From contig JAUMYE010000021.1 of assembly GCA_030528815.1 (NCBI GenBank), positions 1-12,353 on the forward strand: DNA of 12,353 nt, read 5' to 3'. The translations under genes and the position numbers were made by a program. Positions 1 to 6,805 of this stretch are shown piece by piece. The notes beneath the pieces are model-generated. The model searched no databases, was not told the DNA's origin, and saw only the letters and a program-made list of their open reading frames with translations. The stretch comes from Candidatus Saccharimonadota bacterium (GTDB taxonomy: Bacteria; Patescibacteriota; Saccharimonadia; Saccharimonadales; Saccharimonadaceae). Numbering within the stretch: the stretch's first letter is position 1; each line of letters begins with the position of its first letter.

Positions 1-2
1 AC

Positions 3-647
3 ACCGGCTTCTACGCACTTCCTGCAAAGGCAATGCGCAATCAGTCTCCTGCAAGGGAAATGAAGGCCCACCTCGAGAAGTATTACGAAGAGCATTCTGA
101 AGCCACTGCTCTTGGTCTCAACCCCGAGAACATGATGAAGGGCCTCGGCATGAAACTCATCGTAGGCAACTTTGGATGGGCAGATTGCGGTACTCTTGCC
201 GCATACTACAACATCCAGCGCCGCACTCCTAATCACAACAACGCCAGCCTTGGCGAAGTTAGCAGATTCGAGTGCAGAGACAGTTTATTTGTCTCTTCTA
301 CCAAAGGCATTCACATCTATGGCACCGGCATCAAGGACGGACTCGCAGTCGTAGCATTCGCTACAAAGGAAGGCGGCATCAATGTTGCAGTGATGAACAT
401 GGCAGAATCTCAGGAGGTCGGAAAAGTTACTGACTTCTTCGAGCGCTCTGAGAGGGCTAGCTACTCGTATAATAGCGAGAATTGCATCATAATGCCTTCA
501 AACCTTTCCGCAAGCTGCAAGTACGCATTCCTTGGCGTTCAGAACATTTACGTGTTCGTGAACAGACTCGACGACGGAAATATCAACGTCAACGTTTCTG
601 CTAACGGCAAGTGTGTGCATGAAGCCAAAAAAGACGAATCCAAGTAA
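3..647 (+). CDS. Partial mannose-1-phosphate guanylyltransferase-like protein (C-terminal part)
   Basis: The reading frame is open from position 3, so the gene starts before the window; the Met codon at 33 has no clear ribosome binding site and is probably internal. The 214 visible residues resemble the C-terminal half of GDP-mannose pyrophosphorylases (mannose-1-phosphate + GTP to GDP-mannose). FGWADCGTL at fragment residues 57-65 matches the family's 'W-S-D-V-G-S-W' type motif. It is followed by an Asn-rich turn (about 77-80), then DSLFVSS and GIKDGLAVVAF, as in the family's 'N-slv-S ... Gv-dlvVV-T-d' strands. The N-terminal nucleotide-binding loop would lie outside the window. A second, similar strand pattern at residues 160-198 looks like a duplicated beta unit. 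A role in sugar-nucleotide supply for surface glycans is inferred. Another sugar nucleotidyltransferase is possible. A terminator follows, so it is not co-transcribed with L3. Confidence 0.55.
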   Translation, partial: TGFYALPAKAMRNQSPAREMKAHLEKYYEEHSEATALGLNPENMMKGLGMKLIVGNFGWADCGTLAAYYNIQRRTPNHNNASLGEVSRFECRDSLFVSSTKGIHIYGTGIKDGLAVVAFATKEGGINVAVMNMAESQEVGKVTDFFERSERASYSYNSENCIIMPSNLSASCKYAFLGVQNIYVFVNRLDDGNINVNVSANGKCVHEAKKDESK

Positions 648-670
648 ACTCCTAAAGTACTACTCCGAAC

Positions 671-700
671 AACCGTCCTCATCCGAGGGCGGTTTTTCTT
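671..700 (+). terminator. Intrinsic terminator after the nucleotidyltransferase-like gene
   Basis: ACCGTCCTC (672-680) pairs with GAGGGCGGT (685-693) around a four-base loop, giving nine pairs including one G-U. The stem is followed by TTTTTCTT. It lies 24 bases after the stop codon and ends just before the L3 promoter, separating the two transcription units. Confidence 0.85.
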
Positions 701-711
701 GCATTTAAACC

Positions 712-741
712 TTGACTAATAGGGGTATTTTATGATAAAAT
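712..741 (+). promoter_or_regulatory. Promoter of the L3-S8 operon
   Basis: TTGACT (712-717) is followed by an 18-base spacer and TAAAAT (736-741). The spacer ends in TGA, giving an extended -10 (TG-n-TAAAAT). The same TTTTATGATAAAATA core recurs upstream of rplF. Transcription should start near 748, leaving a leader of about 105 bases before rplC. This is a sigma-70-type assignment from sequence alone. Confidence 0.75.
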
Positions 742-747
742 AGAGCT

Positions 748-852
748 CGTATATTAAACACGTCACAGTGGCGCAAGAGGTACGGTCCGTAGATGAGAGA
801 ACGGAGACCACTCAGAAGCCATGTGATTTTAATGGGAAAGGACGCCCAAACG
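748..852 (+). promoter_or_regulatory. Candidate structured 5' leader of the L3 operon
   Basis: The stretch between the predicted transcription start and rplC is unusually long for this compact window. AGTGG (767-771) can pair with CCACT (808-812), enclosing TCCGT (786-790) paired with ACGGA (801-805) around a 10-base loop. A small hairpin, CGTCA (761-765) with TGGCG (769-773), competes with the outer helix. A competing fold pairs GGTC (784-787) with GACC (806-809). Such leaders often bind an r-protein encoded by the operon (L4 on the E. coli S10 leader), but I recognise no known leader family here. Function is inferred from position and pairing only. Confidence 0.3.
837..842 (+). promoter_or_regulatory. 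Ribosome binding site choosing the L3 start at 853
   Basis: AAAGGA lies ten bases before ATG 853. The protein from 853 begins MKIILGTKIGMTQI, the classic L3 N-terminus. Upstream in-frame ATGs at 793 and 832 would add residues not seen in L3 and lie inside the leader. Confidence 0.6.
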
Positions 853-1473
853 ATGAAAATCATCCTCGGCACCAAGATTGGTATGACCCAGATCATCGGC
901 GAAGATGGTGTAGTTACTCCTGTAACTATCCTTCAAGCAGGCCCTTGCACCGTGACTCAGACTAAGTCATCTGAAACTGATGGCTATAGCGCGGTACAAG
1001 TTGCATATGGTCAGGGTAAGAATCTGAGCAAGGCCGTGTCCGGACACGTCAAAAAATCCGGAGCAGATATCAAACCTAAATATATCCGTGAATTTCGCGT
1101 TGATAACATCCCAGAAGATGTAACGCTCGGTTCTGAGCTAACTGTCGCTGAGTTTACTCTAGGCGATAAGGTTCAGGTCACCGGTACAAGCAAAGGTAAA
1201 GGTTTTGCTGGTACTGTTAAGCGCCACAACTTCCAGGAATCTCGCAATACGCACGGTTTCAAGGGTGACATCCGCAAGGTTGGTTCTATCGGTTCTATGT
1301 ATCCACAGAAAGTCTTCAAGGGCAAGAAGATGGCTGGACGCATGGGTCATGACCGTGTAACCGTCAAAAACCTTGTTGTCGCTTATATCGACACCGATCA
1401 CAACCTTATTGGTCTCAAAGGCGCTGTGCCTGGTCCAAACAAGGGTCTCGTAATGGTGGAGGGAAAGGACTAA
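853..1473 (+). CDS. rplC: 50S ribosomal protein L3 (uL3)
   Basis: L3 is an early-assembling large-subunit protein whose internal loop reaches towards the peptidyl transferase centre. The 206-residue product starts with MKIILGTKIGMTQI and carries the family core GTSKGKGFAGTVKRHNF (111-127), then HGFKGDIRKVGSIGS (134-148) and VFKGKKMAGRMGHDRVT (154-170). Length is normal (E. coli about 209). The start at 853 is chosen over in-frame ATGs at 793 and 832 because it gives the canonical N-terminus. L3 is the first gene of the unit; rpsJ (S10), which normally precedes it, is absent. One base separates its stop from the L4 start, and the GGAGGG and AAAGGA runs within its last codons can serve as the L4 ribosome binding site. 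Confidence 0.97.
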   Translation: MKIILGTKIGMTQIIGEDGVVTPVTILQAGPCTVTQTKSSETDGYSAVQVAYGQGKNLSKAVSGHVKKSGADIKPKYIREFRVDNIPEDVTLGSELTVAEFTLGDKVQVTGTSKGKGFAGTVKRHNFQESRNTHGFKGDIRKVGSIGSMYPQKVFKGKKMAGRMGHDRVTVKNLVVAYIDTDHNLIGLKGAVPGPNKGLVMVEGKD

Positions 1474-1474
1474 T

Positions 1475-2080
1475 ATGGCTACATTAAACAAAGACGTATT
1501 CGGCCTTTCAGTCGAAAATCATGAGCTCGTGAAATTGGCTTATGATACTTACCTAGCTAACTCTCGTAGTTCACATGCGAAAACTCTCAAGCGCGGTGAA
1601 GTCCGTGGTGGTGGTAAGAAACCTTGGAAGCAGAAAGGTACTGGTCGCGCACGCTTTGGCTCGACACGTAACCCTATCTGGCGACACGGTGGTGTAGCTT
1701 TCGGCCGTACTGGTAACGAAAACTTCACCAAGAAAATCAGCAAGAACGCAAAGCTTCAGGCAGTTCGCCAAGCTCTCTCTATGCAGAATGCTGACAAGAA
1801 CATTATTGTTATCGATACTTTCGAATGCCCAACTGGCAAGGTAAAAGAAACGATGGCAATGTTCGAAAAGAACAAGCTCGACAAGACTCAGAACATTCTT
1901 CTCGTTGTTAGCGAAAAGGATGAACTAGTACTTCGCGCTACTAACAACGTTGCTAATGTTAAGGTGGTCCGCCCAACTTATCTAAACGTTTTCGACATTC
2001 TTAATGCCGACAAGATCGTTATCACTGAGAAATCAATGCCAATGATCGAAAACTGGCTACTCGGAAAGGAGAACGCTTAA
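1475..2080 (+). CDS. rplD: 50S ribosomal protein L4 (uL4)
   Basis: L4 has a globular domain on the subunit surface and a long basic loop lining the peptide exit tunnel; in E. coli it also represses its own operon. The 201-residue protein shows the tunnel-loop signature: RGEVRGGGKKPWKQKGTGRA runs from 40 to 59, followed by R60 and FGSTRNPIWRHGGVAFG at 61-77. The C-terminal globular part has the expected hydrophobic strands (NIIVIDTF near 109-116, NILLVVS near 130-136). Length is normal. Its TAA stop shares its last base with the L23 start (TAATG), which points to coupled translation. If the leader upstream of L3 is regulatory, L4 is the best candidate ligand by analogy, but this is inference. 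Confidence 0.97.
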   Translation: MATLNKDVFGLSVENHELVKLAYDTYLANSRSSHAKTLKRGEVRGGGKKPWKQKGTGRARFGSTRNPIWRHGGVAFGRTGNENFTKKISKNAKLQAVRQALSMQNADKNIIVIDTFECPTGKVKETMAMFEKNKLDKTQNILLVVSEKDELVLRATNNVANVKVVRPTYLNVFDILNADKIVITEKSMPMIENWLLGKENA

Positions 2081-2430
2081 TGATTGTTCGTCCTATGGTA
2101 AGCGAAAAAGCTTACGCCGAAGAAGCAAAACGTATTTACATGTTTGTCGCTGAAAACGGTGCTAGCAAGCAGGAAATCGCTAAGACTGTTGAAAAACAGT
2201 ATGGCGTAACTGTTACTGATGTTCGCACTGCAGTTCGCAAAGGCAAAAAGACTAAGTTCAGCCGTGGTAAGCATGCCTATCCTGGCACAACCTTCCGCGC
2301 AGACAAGCTTATTGCTTATGTAACTCTAAAAGAAGGCGATAAAATCAAGATCTTCGAAGAAGAACAGGTCGAAGAACCTGCCAAAGAAGATAAAAAATCC
2401 AAGAAATCCGACAAGGGAGGAGATAAATAA
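2080..2430 (+). CDS. rplW: 50S ribosomal protein L23 (uL23) with charged C-terminal tail
   Basis: L23 sits at the tunnel exit and is the docking site for trigger factor and SRP. The 116 residues start MIVRPMVSEKAYA, matching the family's 'rP-vtEKa' opening, and include VTDVRTAVRKGKKTKFSRGK (45-64), the usual rRNA-binding loop. The core ends near residue 92. A charged tail follows (EEEQVEEPAKEDKKSKKSDK, then GGDK), longer than in E. coli (about 100 aa in total). The end of the tail is encoded by GACAAGGGAGGAGAT, which also serves as the ribosome binding site for L2. It overlaps L4 and L2 by one base each. Confidence 0.95.
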   Translation: MIVRPMVSEKAYAEEAKRIYMFVAENGASKQEIAKTVEKQYGVTVTDVRTAVRKGKKTKFSRGKHAYPGTTFRADKLIAYVTLKEGDKIKIFEEEQVEEPAKEDKKSKKSDKGGDK

Positions 2431-3266
2431 TGAGTATTAAAGCTTATCGCCCAACCACGCCGGCACAGCGTCAGAAGACCACTCAGGATTTCGATCAAAT
2501 CACGACTCGTAAGCCAATGAAGAGCCTCCTTGCAAGCAAAAAGCAGCAAGCTGGTAAAAACAACTCTGGTCGTATTACAGTTCGCCATCGCGGCGGCGGC
2601 GTCAAACGCCACTATCGCTTGGTAAGCCACAATCTTCCAGCAGGTCTTACACTTCGTATTGAAGAAATCGAATACGATCCAAACCGCAGCGCACGTATCG
2701 CACGTGTCAAGGATCAGAACGGTGTATATTACTACATCATCGCTGATACTAATATGCGCAAGGGTGCTACGATTTCTACCGGTAAAGACGCAGCTATCGA
2801 AACAAGCAACCGTTTGCCACTAGAACTTATTCCAGTTGGTACAAACGTTTATGCTATCGAACTTACCCCAGGTAAGGGCGCACAGATGGTTCGCTCCGCT
2901 GGTACAACCGCTCAGCTTATGGCAAAAGAAAATGGCTATGCCACACTTCGTATGCCATCTGGCGAAATGCGCAAAGTTCTTTGTGCATGTAGCGCAAACA
3001 TTGGTACTGTTGGTAACATTCAGCACCAGAACGTAAAGATCGGTTCTGCTGGTCGTACTCGCCGCAAAGGCATTCGCCCAACAGTCCGTGGTGTCGTAAT
3101 GAACGCTTGTGATCACCCACACGGTGGTGGTGACGGTGGTCGTCACGGTACGGGTAAGGCTCCACGCACACCTTGGGGTCAGCTCACTTTGGGTTATCGT
3201 ACCCGTCACAATAAGAAAACTAACAAGATGATTGTTCGCAGTCGTCATGAAGGGAAGAGGAAATAG
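2430..3266 (+). CDS. rplB: 50S ribosomal protein L2 (uL2)
   Basis: L2 is required for subunit association and peptidyl transferase assembly. The 278-residue protein has the N-terminal OB-like part with SGRITVRHRGGGVKRHYR (46-63), the middle domain with RSAGTTAQLMAKENGYATLR (155-174), and the C-terminal rRNA-binding region GRTRRKGIRPTVRGVVMN (208-225) followed by DHPHGGGDGG (228-237). The conserved His in that last motif is present. Length matches the family (E. coli 273). The stop is TAG, one of only three TAG stops found here. The S19 start follows after three bases, with GAAGGGAAGAGG in the last codons as its likely ribosome binding site. Confidence 0.98.
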   Translation: MSIKAYRPTTPAQRQKTTQDFDQITTRKPMKSLLASKKQQAGKNNSGRITVRHRGGGVKRHYRLVSHNLPAGLTLRIEEIEYDPNRSARIARVKDQNGVYYYIIADTNMRKGATISTGKDAAIETSNRLPLELIPVGTNVYAIELTPGKGAQMVRSAGTTAQLMAKENGYATLRMPSGEMRKVLCACSANIGTVGNIQHQNVKIGSAGRTRRKGIRPTVRGVVMNACDHPHGGGDGGRHGTGKAPRTPWGQLTLGYRTRHNKKTNKMIVRSRHEGKRK

Positions 3267-3269
3267 TCT

Positions 3270-3557
3270 ATGTCACGTTCTCTAAAGAAAGGACCTTTCG
3301 TGGACTTCAAGCTTCAGAAGAAAATCGAAGCTCTCTCCATGGAAGATCGTACTATCGTCAAGACCTGGGCTCGCCAGTCGACGATTAGCCCAGAAATGGT
3401 AGGTCGCACAATCGCTGTTCATAACGGTCGTATGCACGTTCCAGTACTAGTTACTGAAAACATGGTTGGCCACAAGCTCGGCGAATTCGCACCAACCCGC
3501 AAATTCAAACGCCATGGCGGTAAAAAAGCCGCTGAAGCAGCAAAGGGAGGTAAGTAA
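3270..3557 (+). CDS. rpsS: 30S ribosomal protein S19 (uS19)
   Basis: S19 lies in the head of the small subunit, next to S13, and contacts the A-site finger. The 95-residue protein begins MSRSLKKGPFVD, the universal S19 opening, and carries GRTIAVHNGRMHVPVLVTEN (45-64), MVGHKLGEFAPTR (65-77) and KFKRHG (78-83). The tail is short and rich in Lys, Ala and Gly (GGKKAAEAAKGGK). AAGGGAGG within the last codons provides the ribosome binding site for L22, whose start is two bases beyond the stop. Length is typical. Confidence 0.97.
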   Translation: MSRSLKKGPFVDFKLQKKIEALSMEDRTIVKTWARQSTISPEMVGRTIAVHNGRMHVPVLVTENMVGHKLGEFAPTRKFKRHGGKKAAEAAKGGK

Positions 3558-3559
3558 TC

Positions 3560-3979
3560 ATGGCTAGCAAAACCGCCCACGCATATATCAAAGGCGTAGA
3601 TAGCCAGCCACGCAAAGTTAGCATCGTAGCTAGCCTTGTCCGTGACCGCTACGTCTCCGACGCTGTAGTTATTCTTGAGAATACTCCACGTCGCGCTGCA
3701 AAAGCAGTTCGCAAAGCTATCGAATCCGCAACCGCAAACCTACTACAGAGCGGTAGCATCGATACTAAGACAATTGCTATCAATCGCATTTCTGTTACTG
3801 CCGGCACACGTATGCGCCGCTATGTACCAGCAAGCCGCGGCCGCGCATTGCCTTTCGAAAAGATTTCTAGCAACATCTTCGTAGAAGTTTGTGGCGAAGA
3901 AAAGGTCAAGAAAGCTGAACCAAAAGCAGAAAAGACCACCAAGAAGGCAGACGCCAAAGCAGAAAAGGAGAATAAGTAA
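3560..3979 (+). CDS. rplV: 50S ribosomal protein L22 (uL22) with Lys/Ala/Glu tail
   Basis: L22 contributes a beta-hairpin to the exit-tunnel constriction and is a known site of macrolide resistance changes. The 139-residue protein has the globular start (SIVASLVRDRYVSDAVVILE, 21-40), the RRAAKAVRKAIESA helix (44-57) and the hairpin with GTRMRRYVPASRGRA (82-96). It ends with an extra tail of about 28 residues (112-139) made mostly of Lys, Ala and Glu; the E. coli protein is 110 residues and lacks it. The last codons (GCAGAAAAGGAGAAT) hold the S3 ribosome binding site. The stop overlaps the S3 start by one base. Confidence 0.96.
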   Translation: MASKTAHAYIKGVDSQPRKVSIVASLVRDRYVSDAVVILENTPRRAAKAVRKAIESATANLLQSGSIDTKTIAINRISVTAGTRMRRYVPASRGRALPFEKISSNIFVEVCGEEKVKKAEPKAEKTTKKADAKAEKENK

Positions 3980-4605
3980 TGGGTCAGAAAGTTAATCCCG
4001 TTAGCTATCGTCTCCAGATCAACAAGAACTGGAGCAGCAAGTGGTTCTCCCGCAAAGCAGATTATCGTAACTGGCTAATCGAAGATGTCAAAATCCGCGA
4101 AGTCATCGAAAATCGCTTCAAGAGCCGCCCAACAATCGATCGCATTAGCATCGAACGCAGCCCAAACCTAACTACCATTAACATCCGCACTGCTAAAGCT
4201 GGTGCTGTTATCGGTAAGCAGGGTGCAGGCATTAACGAACTAAAGAAGGATCTTGAAAAGGTTACCAAGAGCCCACTACGCATCAACGTAGAGGAAGTCA
4301 AGAAGCCAGAACTTAGCGCAAAGCTAGTTGCTGAAAACATCGGTTTCCAGCTTGGCAAACGTATGAACTTCCGCCGCGCAGTCAAGATGGCAAGCGCATC
4401 TACAATGAATGCAGGTGCTAAGGGTATCCGCATCGAGGTATCCGGTCGTCTAAACGGCGCAGAAATGAGCCGCCGCGAAAAGTTCATCGAAGGTTCCGTA
4501 CCTCTACATACTCTTCGTGCAGATATCGACTTCTACGTCGAACATGCTCAGACGATTGCAGGTATCGTTGGTGTTAAAGTTTGGATCTACAAGGGGGAGA
4601 AATAA
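3979..4605 (+). CDS. rpsC: 30S ribosomal protein S3 (uS3)
   Basis: S3 is at the mRNA entry side of the small subunit and helps unwind mRNA. The 208 residues open with MGQKVNPVSYRL, the standard S3 start. The type-II KH domain is visible as TAKAGAVIGKQGAGINELKK (71-90), with the GxxG loop G-K-Q-G at 79-82. The C-terminal domain carries GKRMNFRRAVKMA, GAKGIRIEVSGRLNGAEMSR and the closing GVKVWIYKGEK. It is about 25 residues shorter than the E. coli protein because the C-terminal tail is absent, as in many bacteria. AAGGGGGAG in the last codons is the L16 ribosome binding site. Confidence 0.97.
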   Translation: MGQKVNPVSYRLQINKNWSSKWFSRKADYRNWLIEDVKIREVIENRFKSRPTIDRISIERSPNLTTINIRTAKAGAVIGKQGAGINELKKDLEKVTKSPLRINVEEVKKPELSAKLVAENIGFQLGKRMNFRRAVKMASASTMNAGAKGIRIEVSGRLNGAEMSRREKFIEGSVPLHTLRADIDFYVEHAQTIAGIVGVKVWIYKGEK

Positions 4606-4608
4606 ATT

Positions 4609-5028
4609 ATGGCACTTACACAACCTCGTAAAGAAGCCCATCGTAAGGTCCGCAAGGGCAAGAACGAAGGCATCGCAACCCGTTGTAACTATGTTGCATT
4701 CGGTGATTGGGGTCTACAAAGCCTAGATAACGAACGCGTCAACGGTCGCCAGATCGAGGCCGCTCGTCAGGCTATCACCCGCTACGTTAAGCGTGGTGGT
4801 AAGGTCTGGATCCGCATCTTCCCACACACTCCAGTAACTAAGAAACCATTGGATGTTAAGATGGGTAGCGGTAAAGGTGAACCTCAGTATCACGTAGCAA
4901 AGGTTAAGGCCGGAACAGTTATGTTCGAAATCGCCGATGTTACCGAAGAGCAGGCAAAAGAAGCTCTTCGCCTAGCAAGCCACAAGCTACCAGTACGCTG
5001 CAAGATCATTAAGAAAGAGGAGCTTTAA
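4609..5028 (+). CDS. rplP: 50S ribosomal protein L16 (uL16)
   Basis: L16 binds near the A site and 5S rRNA and organises the tRNA-binding face of the large subunit. The 139-residue protein has RKGKNEGIATRCNYVAFGDW (15-34) near the N-terminus, then EAARQAITRYVKRGGKVWIR and PVTKKPLDVKMGSGKGEPQY. It ends with the usual LASHKLPVRCKIIKKEEL. In the GKGEPQYHVA segment a His takes the place of the Trp common in other bacteria. At the position of E. coli Arg81, which is hydroxylated there, the sequence has Lys (LDVKMG). Three bases separate it from L29; AAAGAGGAG in its last codons is the likely ribosome binding site. Confidence 0.97.
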   Translation: MALTQPRKEAHRKVRKGKNEGIATRCNYVAFGDWGLQSLDNERVNGRQIEAARQAITRYVKRGGKVWIRIFPHTPVTKKPLDVKMGSGKGEPQYHVAKVKAGTVMFEIADVTEEQAKEALRLASHKLPVRCKIIKKEEL

Positions 5029-5031
5029 TTT

Positions 5032-5238
5032 ATGGCAGGAAAGAAAGAAGCCGCAAAAGAAGCTAAGCTCGTTAGCAAAGCACCGCTTGATGAACAGCTA
5101 AAAGCTAAGCGCGAAGAACTCTTGATTGCTCGTCAGGGTCTTGGTTCTACTCTACAGAACCCACACCGCATCAAAGCCCTCAAGAAAGATATTGCACGTA
5201 TCTTAACGCAAATTAACGCCACGAAGGGAGATAAATAA
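5032..5238 (+). CDS. rpmC: 50S ribosomal protein L29 (uL29)
   Basis: L29 is a small helical-hairpin protein next to L23 at the tunnel exit. The 68 residues contain the two-helix pattern (LDEQLKAKREELLIARQGLG, then LQNPHRIKALKKDIARILTQ), with the IARILTQ end typical of the family. The N-terminal Lys/Ala/Glu stretch (MAGKKEAAKEAKLVSK) is a little longer than in E. coli (63 aa). The last codons (AAGGGAGAT, Lys-Gly-Asp) form the S17 ribosome binding site, and the stop overlaps the S17 start by one base. Confidence 0.93.
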   Translation: MAGKKEAAKEAKLVSKAPLDEQLKAKREELLIARQGLGSTLQNPHRIKALKKDIARILTQINATKGDK

Positions 5239-5543
5239 TGGCACGCACCCTCACTGGAGTAGTCTCCTCCGACAAGCGTGACAAGACCATCACGGTCATG
5301 ATCACCTCTCGTGAGACGCATCCACTATATCGCAAGCAGTATACTATTACGCGCAAGTACACTGCACATGACGAAAAGAACGAAGCCCATGAAGGCGACA
5401 CCGTCATGATCGAAGAAACGCGCCCAATCAGCAAGACTAAGACCTGGAATCTTGTCAAAGTTCTTGAAAAGAGCCATGGTAAGGTCGAGCTAAAAGATGA
5501 AGTCACTCAGGTCGAGAGCGACGATAAAGAAGGAGAAAATTAA
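5238..5543 (+). CDS. rpsQ: 30S ribosomal protein S17 (uS17)
   Basis: S17 is a primary 16S rRNA-binding protein with an OB fold. The 101-residue product shows the typical start TLTGVVSSDKRDKTITV (4-20), then THPLYRKQYTITRKYTAHDE and the strand EGDTVMIEETRPISKTKTW, closing with LVKVLEK. The OB core ends near residue 80, and about 20 mostly acidic residues follow (VELKDEVTQVESDDKEGEN). The end (AAAGAAGGAGAA) doubles as the L14 ribosome binding site. In E. coli the S10 operon ends here; in this window the stop overlaps the L14 start by one base, so the S10 and spc blocks are fused. Confidence 0.95.
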   Translation: MARTLTGVVSSDKRDKTITVMITSRETHPLYRKQYTITRKYTAHDEKNEAHEGDTVMIEETRPISKTKTWNLVKVLEKSHGKVELKDEVTQVESDDKEGEN

Positions 5544-5911
5544 TGATTCAGCAAGAAACCCGCTTGAAAGTTGCCGATAACAGCGGCGCCAAGGAACTTG
5601 GCGTTATCCGCGTACTCGGCGGCACTCGCGCTCGTTACGCTCACGTTGGTGATATCGTAACCTGCAGCGTCAAAGAAGCTTCCCCAACAGGAAACGTCAA
5701 GAAAAAAGCCGTAGTCAAAGCTGTTATCGTCCGCACTCGTCAGCAGATTCGCCGTCCAGATGGTTCCACCATCCGTTTCGACGACAATGCAGCAGTTATT
5801 GTCAACGACGACAAAACTCCAAAAGGCACTCGTGTCTTTGGCCCAGTTCCACGCGAACTTCGCGACAAGGGCTTCATGAAAATTATCAGCCTAGCACCGG
5901 AGGTACTATAA
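5543..5911 (+). CDS. rplN: 50S ribosomal protein L14 (uL14)
   Basis: L14 lies at the subunit interface (bridges B5 and B8) and is the contact point for the silencing factor RsfS. The 122 residues are a textbook match: MIQQETRLKVADNSGAKELG at the start, then GGTRARYAHVGDIVTCSVKE, VVKAVIVRTRQQIRRPDGST and DDNAAVIVNDDKTPKGTRVF. The end is GPVPRELRDKGFMKIISLAPEVL, split here only by the length of the motif. Length equals the family norm (E. coli 123). CCGGAGGT in the last codons is the L24 ribosome binding site, with one base between the genes. Confidence 0.98.
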   Translation: MIQQETRLKVADNSGAKELGVIRVLGGTRARYAHVGDIVTCSVKEASPTGNVKKKAVVKAVIVRTRQQIRRPDGSTIRFDDNAAVIVNDDKTPKGTRVFGPVPRELRDKGFMKIISLAPEVL

Positions 5912-5912
5912 T

Positions 5913-6233
5913 ATGGGAACTCGTATTAAGACTGGCGACCTCGTAAAGGTTATCTCTGGTTCTAACAAAGGCGCAACTGGTAAGGTTACCAAAGTTACTC
6001 CAAAAGAGAACCTCGTATTCATCGAAGGTCTAGGCAACCGCACTCGCCACATGCACGCTAGCATGTATCGCCAGGGCGGCAAGAAAGATATTCAAGTCGG
6101 CATCAATGCAAGCAAAGTTGCTCTAGTTATCGACGAAAAAGCTGGCAAGACCAGCCGTATCGGCTACGCTAAGAACGACGACGGCAAGACCGTACGCATC
6201 GCCCGCCAAGCAAACAACAGGGAGATTAAATAA
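5913..6233 (+). CDS. rplX: 50S ribosomal protein L24 (uL24)
   Basis: L24 is an assembly initiator near the tunnel exit. The 106-residue protein carries a KOW motif near the N-terminus: KTGDLVKVISGSNKGATGKV (6-25), followed by the VFIEGLGNRTRHMHAS strand-loop. It ends with the usual SKVALVIDEKAGKTSRIGYA region and a short basic tail. Length is close to E. coli (104 aa). AACAGGGAG in the last codons provides the L5 ribosome binding site, and the stop shares a base with the L5 start. Confidence 0.95.
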   Translation: MGTRIKTGDLVKVISGSNKGATGKVTKVTPKENLVFIEGLGNRTRHMHASMYRQGGKKDIQVGINASKVALVIDEKAGKTSRIGYAKNDDGKTVRIARQANNREIK

Positions 6234-6805
6234 TGGCCGAAACTAAATATGAAGCACGTCTAAAGACTGCCTACAAAGAAAAGTTCAAAGCTGAGCTCCA
6301 GAAGGAACTTAAGCTCGAGAATATCAACCAGGTTCCAGAACTAGAGAAAATCATCGTTAGCTCTGGCGTTGGTAAAAAGCGTGAAGATAAGCGCTTCACC
6401 GAAACTGTAACTCTAACCCTCAGCAAGATTACTGGCCAGGCAGTTACAAGCCGCCTAGCAAAGAAATCTATCGCACAGTTCAAGATCCGCAAAGGCATGG
6501 GCGCCCCAGTTGGTTACCTAACAACCCTACGCGGTGATAAGATGTACGAATTTGCTGATCGCCTTATCAACGTTGCATTGCCACACGTTCGTGACTTCCA
6601 CGGCGTTCCAGGCAAATCCTTCGATGCTAAGGGTAATTACAGTCTTGGTCTAAAAGAACAAACTGTATTCCCAGAAATTAGCTTCGAAGATGCAGCCGTA
6701 CTTCATGGTATTGAAGTTACGTTCGTAATCAAGAACGGCACACCAGAAGGTAGCCGCAAGCTCCTCGAAAAGTTCGGTATGCCATTTGAAAAGGAGTCTA
6801 AGTAA
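6233..6805 (+). CDS. rplE: 50S ribosomal protein L5 (uL5)
   Basis: L5 binds 5S rRNA in the central protuberance and touches the small-subunit head. The 190-residue protein has the family order: N-terminal helix with RLKTAYKEKF (9-18), the QVPELEKIIVSSGVG strand, SRLAKKSIAQFKIRKGMGAP, VTLRGDKMYEF-type residues (here LTTLRGDKMYEFADRLINVA) and PHVRDFHGVPGKSFDAKGNY, ending in LEKFGMPFEKESK. It is slightly longer than E. coli L5 (179 aa) through an N-terminal extension of about ten residues. GAAAAGGAG near the end is the S14 ribosome binding site; it overlaps S14 by one base. Confidence 0.97.
   Translation: MAETKYEARLKTAYKEKFKAELQKELKLENINQVPELEKIIVSSGVGKKREDKRFTETVTLTLSKITGQAVTSRLAKKSIAQFKIRKGMGAPVGYLTTLRGDKMYEFADRLINVALPHVRDFHGVPGKSFDAKGNYSLGLKEQTVFPEISFEDAAVLHGIEVTFVIKNGTPEGSRKLLEKFGMPFEKESK

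Noticed and set aside
761..820. A tRNA-like or other known small RNA in the L3 leader.
   Set aside because: AGTGGCGC and the stems faintly recall a tRNA, but there is no T-loop GTTCGA-type motif and no seven-base acceptor stem.
793..852. N-terminal extension of L3 from ATG 793 (or ATG 832).
   Set aside because: The added residues do not resemble L3, whose canonical start MKIILGTKIGMTQI begins at 853; the stretch fits better as untranslated leader.
4062..4487. A 141-codon minus-strand open frame opposite S3.
   Set aside because: Ser/Arg/Leu-rich composition typical of antisense translation of a basic r-protein gene; no start signals.
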